From assembly GCF_900141905.1 (NCBI RefSeq), contig NZ_FQZF01000019.1, positions 1 through 64,000 on the forward strand: a stretch of DNA of 64,000 nucleotides, given 5' to 3'. The notes under the pieces are model-generated. The model searched no databases, was not told the origin of the DNA, and was given only the letters and a program-made list of their open reading frames with translations. Origin of the DNA: Muricoccus roseus (GTDB lineage Bacteria; Pseudomonadota; Alphaproteobacteria; Acetobacterales; Acetobacteraceae). Each line of letters starts with the position of its first letter. Within the stretch, counting starts at the first letter, position 1. Position numbers and translations under genes: made by a program. Shown piece by piece: positions 40,864 through 47,456 of the stretch.

Positions 40864-43200
40864 ATGGCCAGCCTCCTCTCCAGCATCGCACTGCGTGCCC
40901 TTCCTCCCGCTGGCCGGCTCCGCGAGGCGATCCGCGACCTGAACGCGGCGGTCGCCCGGCTCGGCGCGCAGCAGGAGGAGGCCGGCCGCGCCCTCGGCGG
41001 CCGGCTGGAGGCGCAGGAGGAGGCGCTGCGCCAGCTCCGGCAGCAGCTCGCCCACCTCGCCGCCCCCCCACCCGAGCAGCCCCCGCCCGAGCAGGTCCCG
41101 CCGGCCGTGCCCGGGCCGGATGCCGGACCGGATGCCGAGCTGGACCGCCTCACGGCACGCGAGCTGCAGCGCGCCGCGCTCCGGCACCTGCCTTTCCTTC
41201 TCGGCGATGTCCGGGTCACCGACCGCGCGATCCAGATCGAGGGCCTGGCCGGCGCCCCGGAAGGGCTGGCGGCCAACATGGCCTTCTTCGTGAACGGCCA
41301 GCGCTTCGCCCATGCCGAGTATCCCATGCTCGACGAGCAGACCGCCGCCCGCTTCTCGGAGGTTCGGGGAGGGGGGCTGCATGTCCGCGCGCGGCTGGGG
41401 ACGGACACGGCCACGCTCAGCACAGACGGCTTCCTGCGCTTCGACGCCTCGCCGACCGGCCACTATCTCGAGGCCGACTGGCGGCGCGCCCTGCACTTTG
41501 TCCACCCGCAATTCGAGCGATTCCCCCTGCCGCCCGAGGACAACCAGCGCCGCGTGGTGGGCGAGGCCAACCGGGCGCGCTTCGTCTTCGGCGGCGCCAC
41601 CCTGTTCAAGAACCTCGAATTCCACCTGCGCGAGCTGGGGCTGACCTGGGGCGACACCCCGCGCATCCTGGACTGGGGCTGCGGCGCCGGGCGCCTCGCG
41701 CGCTATCTCATCGCCCATTCCGGCGCGCGGGTGACGGGCGTGGACATCGACGCGGACAACATCGCCTGGTGCCGCGCCAACCTGCCCGGCGGCCGCTTCG
41801 AGACGGTGGGCCTCATGCCGCCCATGCCCTTCGAGGACGGGTCCTTCGACCTCGCCGTGGGCATCTCCGTCGTCACCCATCTGAAGGAGGAGGTGCAGTT
41901 CGCCTGGCTGGAGGAGCTGCGCCGCGTCGTCCGCCCCGGCGGCCTCGTCTTCCTCTCCATCCAGGGGCCCGTGCAGTTCGCCTATAATGGCTTCCCGCCC
42001 CATCTCTTCCGCCAGATCGAGCGGGACGGCTTCCTGGACCTCTCCGTGGACGACGCGCTGGACGCGGTGATTGAGGACAAGGAGTACTACCGCTCCGCCA
42101 TGCAGTCCCGCGCCTATATCGTGGACCGCTGGAGCCCCTATTTCGAGGTCCTCGCGATCGAGGACGCGACCGCGGCCATCCAGGACTTCGTCATCCTCCG
42201 CCGCCGCACGCCGGAGGAGCAGGCCGAGCACGATGCCGGCCGCACCGGCCTCATGGCGCCTCCCTCCCTCCGCGCGGCCAGCGCCCAGGGCGCCGAGGGC
42301 GAAACCGCCGGCGCCGCCGCCTACTGGTCCCTCTCGCCGGAGGAGCAGGCCGAGGCGGTGGGCTGGTACTGGATGGCCCATCCCGCCGTGCGGGCCCGGA
42401 TCAACACGCTTGTCTCCGGCTACCCGGACCGGGACGCCTATACCCGCCTTGGCGAGATCCTGGCCGGGAACGGGATGCCACTCCCCATTCCGCGCGCCCT
42501 CTCCCTCGGCTGCGGCTTCGGCGGGCTGGAGCGCGACCTGGCCGCGCGCGGCATGTTGCGCGAGATCGACGCCTACGACCTGGCCGAGGGCGCGATCGCC
42601 GAGGCCCGCCGCCTGGCGGAGGAGGCCGGCTTTGGCTGGCTCCGTTACCATGTGGGGGACCTCGAGACGCAGGACTTCCCGGAGGGCTCCTACGACGTCG
42701 TCTTCGCCCACCAGTCCGTCCACCACATCGAGCGGCTGGACGAAATCTTCGCCGCCATCCGCCGCGCCCTCCGCCCCGGCGGCATTTTCCACCTGAACGA
42801 GTATGTCGGCCCCAACCGCTTCCAGTGGACCGACACGCAGATCGACCTCGTGAACGAGTTGCTCGATTCCCTGCCGCCTCGCCTGCGCCGCACCCCCAGC
42901 GGCCAGAAGCCGCCCCAGGCACGCGACACGATCGAGAACATGATCGCGGTCGACCCCACCGAGGCCATCCGCAGCGCCGAGATCCGCGAGGTCCTCGCCC
43001 GGCATTTCGAGATCGTGGAGGAACGCCCCTATGGCGGGACGCTGCTGCACCTCGCCCTCGGCAACATCGCGCAGAACTTCCGCGAGGACAGCCCGGAGGA
43101 CATGGCCCATCTCCGGCGCTTCTTCGAGCTGGAGGACCGCATGATGGCGGAAGGCCGGATCGGCAGCGACTTCACCATCCTCGTCGCTCGCGCGCACTGA
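40864..43200 (+). CDS. Tandem (two-domain) SAM-dependent methyltransferase
   Basis: About 778 residues. An N-terminal helical/coiled-coil stretch (REAIRDLNAAVARLGAQQEE) and a Pro-rich linker are followed by two separate class I methyltransferase domains. Domain 1 (about residues 255-450) has motif I ILDWGCGAGRLARYL and acidic loop VTGVDIDADN. Domain 2 (about 530-690) has ALSLGCGFGGLERDL and IDAYDLAEGAIAEA, then YDVVFAHQSVHHIERLDEIF. The architecture resembles methyltransferases found with O-antigen, capsule or flagellar glycan genes, but no glycan genes are nearby, so the substrate is open. The ATG at 40864 was preferred; a GTG at 40828 is in frame and neither has a clear ribosome site. Bracketed by 21-bp direct repeats. 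Confidence 0.8.
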   Translation: MASLLSSIALRALPPAGRLREAIRDLNAAVARLGAQQEEAGRALGGRLEAQEEALRQLRQQLAHLAAPPPEQPPPEQVPPAVPGPDAGPDAELDRLTARELQRAALRHLPFLLGDVRVTDRAIQIEGLAGAPEGLAANMAFFVNGQRFAHAEYPMLDEQTAARFSEVRGGGLHVRARLGTDTATLSTDGFLRFDASPTGHYLEADWRRALHFVHPQFERFPLPPEDNQRRVVGEANRARFVFGGATLFKNLEFHLRELGLTWGDTPRILDWGCGAGRLARYLIAHSGARVTGVDIDADNIAWCRANLPGGRFETVGLMPPMPFEDGSFDLAVGISVVTHLKEEVQFAWLEELRRVVRPGGLVFLSIQGPVQFAYNGFPPHLFRQIERDGFLDLSVDDALDAVIEDKEYYRSAMQSRAYIVDRWSPYFEVLAIEDATAAIQDFVILRRRTPEEQAEHDAGRTGLMAPPSLRAASAQGAEGETAGAAAYWSLSPEEQAEAVGWYWMAHPAVRARINTLVSGYPDRDAYTRLGEILAGNGMPLPIPRALSLGCGFGGLERDLAARGMLREIDAYDLAEGAIAEARRLAEEAGFGWLRYHVGDLETQDFPEGSYDVVFAHQSVHHIERLDEIFAAIRRALRPGGIFHLNEYVGPNRFQWTDTQIDLVNELLDSLPPRLRRTPSGQKPPQARDTIENMIAVDPTEAIRSAEIREVLARHFEIVEERPYGGTLLHLALGNIAQNFREDSPEDMAHLRRFFELEDRMMAEGRIGSDFTILVARAH

Positions 43201-43220
43201 GTCCGCGCGCGCCTGGCTAA

Positions 43221-43241
43221 CCCGGAATGGCAGGCGCGCCG
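43221..43241 (+). repeat. 21-bp direct repeat, right copy (relic of the GNAT 3' end)
   Basis: Identical to 40735-40755. Read in the GNAT frame it continues as NPEWQARRAA and a stop codon (ending 43251), so it looks like the displaced original tail of the acetyltransferase gene. It is not part of any current gene. Confidence 0.8.
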
Positions 43242-43354
43242 CGCCGCCTGAACGGCGCGACGCCGGATCGCCCATCGCGCCGGGCCCTGCCGCGCGCTAT
43301 CCTGCCCGAAGCCGAAGGCGACGCCGCCGGAGGCGGAATGGCCGGAGCCCCCGC

Positions 43355-43558
43355 GTGATCACACATCAGCCCGGCGACATCGAGCGGCTCACCCGCGAAC
43401 GCGACGCGGCCCGCCGCGACTTCGAGCGCGTGGCCGACGCCGCGGCCGATCTCATGGGCCGCCTGCACGGGCTGGTGGCCAGCGGCGAGCTGAAGCCCTT
43501 TGGGGAGATGGAGGCGATGGAACTCGCCCTCGCCACCCCCCCTGAGGACCATCCCTGA
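43355..43558 (+). CDS. Small helical protein, unknown function
   Basis: 67 residues from a GTG with GGAG eight bases upstream. The sequence (DIERLTRERDAARRDFERVA, DAAADLMGRLHGLVASGELK) is a charged amphipathic helix, probably a short coiled coil, with no membrane segment. I recognise no family. It ends 10 bp before the ExoD gene and is probably transcribed with it. Confidence 0.5.
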   Translation: MITHQPGDIERLTRERDAARRDFERVADAAADLMGRLHGLVASGELKPFGEMEAMELALATPPEDHP

Positions 43559-43568
43559 CCTCCCCGCC

Positions 43569-44177
43569 ATGACGCAGCCCGGCGAAGACGTCCTCCCCCA
43601 TGAGGCCACCTCCGCCGTGCTGGCCCGCCTGCGAAGCACGGCGCCGCCGGACGGCGTGACCCTCGCCTGGGTCCTCGCCCATCTCCGGGAACGCGCCTTC
43701 GGCATCCTCCTGCTCCTCTTCGGCACCGGCGGGCTGCTGCCCGGCATCTCGCTCTTCGCCGGCCTCCTCGTCGCTGTCCCGGCCTTCCAGATGCTGCTCG
43801 GCCGCACCGCCCCTGTCTTCCCGCGCCGCTTCTCGAACCGCCCCATCGCGGCGGCCCGCTTCGCCGCACTCATCACCCGCGCCCTGCCGGTCCTCCGCGT
43901 CATCGAGCGCTTCAGCCGCCCGCGCTGGCCCACGCCCTTCCAAACGACCAAGCGCGTGGTGGGCGCGGCCATCCTGCTCCTTGGCGCCTGCCTGCTCGTC
44001 CCCCTGCCACTCAGCAACATCCCGCCCAGCTTGGTCATCGTGCTGATGGCCATCGCCTATCTGGAGGAGGACGGACTGCTGCTCTGCCTCTCCCTCGTCT
44101 CCGCCGTGGCGCTTGTCCTGGCCATGGCGGCCGCGGTCTGGGGAACGGTGGAAACGACCCTCTGGCTCGGCGGTTGA
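43569..44177 (+). CDS. Exopolysaccharide biosynthesis protein ExoD-like
   Basis: 202 residues. The ExoD family pattern is clear: an N-terminal helical cytoplasmic part with TLAWVLAHLRERAFGILLLL, then FGTGGLLPGISLFAGLLVAV, PAFQMLLGRTAPVFPRRF, LVPLPLSNIPPSLVIVLMAI and two further hydrophobic segments at the C-terminus. ExoD is an inner-membrane protein needed for normal exopolysaccharide production in rhizobia, with unknown biochemical action. No polysaccharide cluster surrounds it. Repeat copy D follows its stop. Confidence 0.82.
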   Translation: MTQPGEDVLPHEATSAVLARLRSTAPPDGVTLAWVLAHLRERAFGILLLLFGTGGLLPGISLFAGLLVAVPAFQMLLGRTAPVFPRRFSNRPIAAARFAALITRALPVLRVIERFSRPRWPTPFQTTKRVVGAAILLLGACLLVPLPLSNIPPSLVIVLMAIAYLEEDGLLLCLSLVSAVALVLAMAAAVWGTVETTLWLGG

Positions 44178-44210
44178 GCGGGATCCGTCTCGTGCTGCCG
44201 GGTTTTCGTC

Positions 44211-44472
44211 TGTCGGTTTGTCCCGGGGAGAGAAAGAAGGAATTCTTCCTCTCCCCGGACCCGTCGAAGGCAGTGCCTTCGACCCATCATCTTTTTCTTC
44301 GAGTTTGGAATCACTCAGCTGGCGGTGCGCCTGAGGTCGATGACCTCAGGCGACTGCAAGCGCAGGACCAATCCCCTTGAACCAGAGACCCGTTCGATCC
44401 GGGGTATCCACGGCAGTCAGACGGGGTTCCAAGGGCCTGAGGCCCTTGGCGGGTTGAGGGCGGAGCCCTCAA
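44211..44472 (+). repeat. Dispersed structured repeat, copy D, with an extra hairpin
   Basis: Occupies most of the 370-bp gap between the co-directional ExoD and DUF1488 genes. Hairpins: 44225-44256 (stem as in A and B with one A-C mismatch, GGAA loop); 44263-44283, an additional 9-bp hairpin GTCGAAGGC with loop AGT, absent from A, B and E; 44329-44351 (GCCTGAGGTC, loop GAT); 44429-44449 (CCAAGGGCC, loop TGA); 44456-44470 (GAGGGC, loop GGA). This is the only copy not between convergent genes. Confidence 0.9.
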
Positions 44473-44546
44473 GCGAGACTCCCCAGCACGGGCATCATGC
44501 CGCGAACGTGCGCCCGCCCCGCGACCGGAAGGGCCTAGGGTGGCGA

Positions 44547-44915
44547 ATGAACAACGATCATCCCGGCGACCGTCCCGATACGGCGGCCCATCCCGTCGCG
44601 GCGAACGCCCCGGTGCTCCGCCAGCCCCGCTGGCAGCACGACCGCATCCTGTTCGAGGTGGAGGAGCATGGCGTGGCGCTCGCCTGCTCCGTTTCCAAGG
44701 CGGCCATCCAGGATGCGGGCGGTCGTTATTCGAACCTGCCACGCGACATCATGACCGAGTTCGTCCGTCTGCGTCCGCGCATCGAGCAGGCGGCCCTGGC
44801 GAAGTTCCGCGAGCGCCCGGGCGGGCTGGACGGCCCGGTGCATGTCTGGTCGGCCGATCTTGACGACGACCCCGAGCCGCCCGCGATCGCCGGCCAGGCC
44901 GCGCTCCAGCCCTGA
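44547..44915 (+). CDS. DUF1488-like small protein
   Basis: 122 residues. The core (RILFEVEEHGVALACSVSKA, then FVRLRPRIEQAALAKFRERP) fits the DUF1488 pattern of a short antiparallel domain followed by a helix, found in many alphaproteobacteria with no known role. The gene starts just after repeat copy D. TAGGGT ends 5 bp before the ATG, so this may be a leaderless or short-leader message, though its AGGG might also serve as a ribosome site. Followed by a hairpin and the convergent esterase gene. Confidence 0.6.
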   Translation: MNNDHPGDRPDTAAHPVAANAPVLRQPRWQHDRILFEVEEHGVALACSVSKAAIQDAGGRYSNLPRDIMTEFVRLRPRIEQAALAKFRERPGGLDGPVHVWSADLDDDPEPPAIAGQAALQP

Positions 44916-44925
44916 GCGACCGCCC

Positions 44926-44952
44926 CTGACGGCCAGGGGCACTGGCCGTCAG
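44926..44952. terminator. Bidirectional hairpin terminator
   Basis: A perfect 11-bp stem CTGACGGCCAG/CTGGCCGTCAG with loop GGGCA lies in the 44-bp gap between the convergent DUF1488 and esterase genes. No T-run is present. Confidence 0.6.
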
Positions 44953-44959
44953 CGCCGCA

Positions 44960-46132
44960 TCAGCGCCCCATGAGCCCTGCCGCCCGCAGCGCCTTCGCGA
45001 TCACCGCCCCGGGCCCGTGGGACAGGAGCCCCTGATCCATCGGCGGAAAGCCAGGCCTGCCTGACGCCGCATGCGGCGCCTCCGGCCGGGCGCGGTCGGA
45101 AGCCGCGGCCGCCCCGGGCGGGATCACCTCCATCTCCGGCAGGGCCGCCCCGGCCGTCTCCAGCCCCCAGAACTCCAGCATGGCATGGGTGGAGGAGAGG
45201 CCGACATCCAGCAGATAGGGCCCGGCCACACCGCAGCGCCCCTCCGTCCGCCCGGGATTCAGCGGCACCCCATGGGCCATGCCGGGGATGCGATGCACCG
45301 CCACCCGCACGCCGCCATCCGCCCCGCGCCAGACCTGCTGCGCATGCCCGGCCGCCCCGACCGTCTCCTCGGGCGCCGCATTTGCAAGCCCATGCAGGCT
45401 GAGCCACTGCTTCGCGATTTCCTCGGCATTGCCGGGATGCACGGTCGTATCCGCATCCCCCTGCCACACCGCGACGCGCGGCCAGGGGCCACGATGCCCG
45501 CTCGCCGCCCGCACCGCCTCGCCCCGCGTGGAGGCCGGTAGCGCGGCCGGTCGGCCCATCGCGGAAAACGCCTCCGCCACGCTGCGCGCCGCGCCATGCG
45601 GCAGCCCGGCCAGCACCGCCCCGCCCGCGAAAAGCTCGGGATAGGTGGCCAGCATCACCGAGGTCATGGCGCCCCCGGCCGAAAGCCCGCTGATGAAAAC
45701 CCGCGCCGGATCCAGCCCGTCCCGCTCCACCATGTGCCCGATCATCTGCCGGATCGAGAGCGCCTCGCCCATGTCGCGCGCCGTGTCGCCCGGCTCGAAC
45801 CAGTTGAAGCAGAGATGCCCGTTATTGCCCCGCTGCTGCTCCGGCATCAGCAGCGCGAAGCCGGCGCGGTCCGCCATGTCCGACCATCCGCAGCCCCGGT
45901 CGTAGCCGCCCGCGGCCTGGGTGCAGCCATGCAGCGCCACCACCAGCGGCGCGCCCCGCCGCAGCCCTGCCGGCCGGTAGGCGAGCATCCGCAGCGCCCC
46001 GGGGTTGGAGCCGAAATCCGTCACCTCCACCAGCCGCCCGTCGCCGGACGGCGCACCGGCCGCCTGCCCGGCTGCGTGCCGGCGAAGACGCTGCAGGCGG
46101 ACGAGTGCCGCGAGGCCAAGCTTGGAATCCAT
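44960..46132 (-). CDS. PHB depolymerase family esterase
   Basis: 390 residues. Family signatures: oxyanion-hole VVALHGCTQAAGGYDRGCGW, nucleophile elbow FISGLSAGGAMTSVM, acid residue in VWQGDADTTVHPGN and catalytic His in RIPGMAHGVPLNPG. Cysteines in GCGW and HLCFNWF are conserved in this group. There is no signal peptide; the N-terminus MDSKLGLAALVRLQRLRRHA is basic and helical, so the enzyme is probably intracellular and could act on stored polyhydroxybutyrate or short oligomers. A near-palindromic TGCTGCATTGCAACA site 57 bp upstream resembles the operators of the PHB regulator PhaR, which supports a role in storage-polymer metabolism. Confidence 0.85.
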   Translation of the reverse strand: MDSKLGLAALVRLQRLRRHAAGQAAGAPSGDGRLVEVTDFGSNPGALRMLAYRPAGLRRGAPLVVALHGCTQAAGGYDRGCGWSDMADRAGFALLMPEQQRGNNGHLCFNWFEPGDTARDMGEALSIRQMIGHMVERDGLDPARVFISGLSAGGAMTSVMLATYPELFAGGAVLAGLPHGAARSVAEAFSAMGRPAALPASTRGEAVRAASGHRGPWPRVAVWQGDADTTVHPGNAEEIAKQWLSLHGLANAAPEETVGAAGHAQQVWRGADGGVRVAVHRIPGMAHGVPLNPGRTEGRCGVAGPYLLDVGLSSTHAMLEFWGLETAGAALPEMEVIPPGAAAASDRARPEAPHAASGRPGFPPMDQGLLSHGPGAVIAKALRAAGLMGR

Positions 46133-46188
46133 GGGAAGCCCTTTCCTGCGCCGGGCCGCGGCCGAGCCCGGCCAGGCGCCTGGGCGTC

Positions 46189-46205
46189 ATGCTGCATTGC
46201 AACAT
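46189..46205. promoter_or_regulatory. Candidate PhaR operator upstream of the PHB depolymerase gene
   Basis: ATGCTGCATTGCAACAT is a 17-bp near-palindrome (three mismatched positions) with the TGC/GCA core typical of PhaR binding sites in alphaproteobacteria. It lies 57 bp upstream of the esterase ATG, within the divergent region shared with the TrmJ-like gene. Confidence 0.5.
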
Positions 46206-46361
46206 GGGGTGCCGGCCGCCTGAAGGTAAGGCGCGGCAAGGTCGCGGATGCGTGTGCCGTCCTGTCCTTTCACACCCGCCCATGCCACTCCCCGGCGCCG
46301 GAATGGCTCCACCCCCAAAGCACCTCTTGCCCCGGCCCGCGCCAGGCGGCATGCCCCCCCG

Positions 46362-47183
46362 ATGACCGGCAGAGACGGCGGCGCAGCCCTCACCCCCCCG
46401 CCCGGCGAGAGCCCCATCGTGGTCCTCGTCCGCCCGCAGATGGCGCAGAACATCGGCACCGTCGCCCGCGCCATGGCCAATGGCGGCCTGTTCCACCTGC
46501 GCATCGTCGCGCCCCGCGACGGCTGGCCGCAGGAAGTGGCCTACCGCGCGGCCTCGGGCGCCGACCGCATCCTGGACGCCGCCACCATCCACGAGACGGT
46601 GGACGACGCCCTGGCCGACTGCCACCGCGTCTTCGCCACCTGCCCGCGCCCGCGCCACGTCATCATCCCCGTCCGCACCGCCCGCGCCGCGGCGGAGGAC
46701 CTGCGCGAAATCAACAGCCGCGGCCTCCGCGCCGCCATCCTCTTCGGCCCCGAACGCGCCGGGCTGGACAACGAGGACATGGCGCGCGCCGACACCCTCG
46801 TCCGCTACCCCCTCAACCCCGCCCATATGAGCCTGAACCTCGCCCAGGCCGTGATGATCCTGGCCTATGAGTGGTGGATGGCCGAGGAATCCACGCCCCC
46901 CCGCGCCTTCATGACCAACGAAACCCGCGTCGCCACCAAAGGCGAACTGGAGGGCTTCCTCGGCCGGCTGGTGAAGGAACTCGACGCCTGCGGCTTCCTG
47001 GACAACCTGCCCAAGCGCCCGGGCATGGTCCGCAACCTCCGCCACCTCTTCGAACGGGGCGAGGTGACGGAACAGGAACTGCGCACCCTGCACGGCGTGG
47101 TCACCGAACTCTCCCGCGGCCGGATCGCGCGCGGCGGCCCGGCGGTGCCGGAACCGACGGTGGACCCGCAGATCGACGGCTGA
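46362..47183 (+). CDS. TrmJ-like tRNA/rRNA 2'-O-methyltransferase (SPOUT family)
   Basis: 273 residues. SpoU/TrmH-type knotted methyltransferase: N-terminal IVVLVRPQMAQNIGTVARAM (motif 1), VFATCPRPRHVI, AAILFGPERAGLDNEDMARA (motif 2), and the C-terminal knot PAHMSLNLAQAVMILAYEWW (motif 3). The C-terminal extension (LEGFLGRLVKELDACGFLDN followed by LPKRPGMVRNLRHLFERGEV) is the TrmJ group-1 tail, which fits methylation of position 32 in tRNA. The start at 46362 keeps a short unstructured leader; the longer frame from 46248 would cover the divergent promoter region. Repeat copy E follows the stop. Confidence 0.87.
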   Translation: MTGRDGGAALTPPPGESPIVVLVRPQMAQNIGTVARAMANGGLFHLRIVAPRDGWPQEVAYRAASGADRILDAATIHETVDDALADCHRVFATCPRPRHVIIPVRTARAAAEDLREINSRGLRAAILFGPERAGLDNEDMARADTLVRYPLNPAHMSLNLAQAVMILAYEWWMAEESTPPRAFMTNETRVATKGELEGFLGRLVKELDACGFLDNLPKRPGMVRNLRHLFERGEVTEQELRTLHGVVTELSRGRIARGGPAVPEPTVDPQIDG

Positions 47184-47209
47184 GGCCACGCGGCTCCAGG
47201 GTCTTGCCC

Positions 47210-47449
47210 GGAGGGCTCCGCCCTCCACTCGCCAAGGGCCTGAGGCCCTTGGAACCCCGTCTGACTGCCGTGGATACCCCGGATCGAAGGGGTCTCGGGT
47301 TGAAGGGTGCTGATTCTGCCGTTGAAGTCGCCTGAGGTCCAAGACCTCAGGCGCACTGTCAGCCCCGTGATTCCAAACTTGAAGAAAAAGAAGAAGGTGA
47401 GGGGTCCGGGGAGAGGAAGAATTCCTTCTTTCTCTCCCCGGGACAGACC
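47210..47449 (-). repeat. Dispersed structured repeat, copy E (inverted)
   Basis: Lies in inverse orientation to copies A-D, between the convergent TrmJ-like and histidine kinase genes. Hairpins on the + strand: 47211-47225 (GAGGGC arms), 47231-47251 (CCAAGGGCC arms), 47330-47352 (GCCTGAGGTC arms, loop CAA) and 47408-47439 (same arms as copy D, including its single mismatch). The strand composition of the window flips from C-rich to G-rich at this element. Confidence 0.9.
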
Positions 47450-47456
47450 GGCATCC

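Noticed and set aside
47260-47285. GTATCCACGG in the repeats as DnaA boxes marking an origin at the skew switch
   Set aside because: The match to TTATCCACA is partial, each repeat copy has only one, and the same motif occurs in copies far from the skew switch. No dnaA or partition genes are present.
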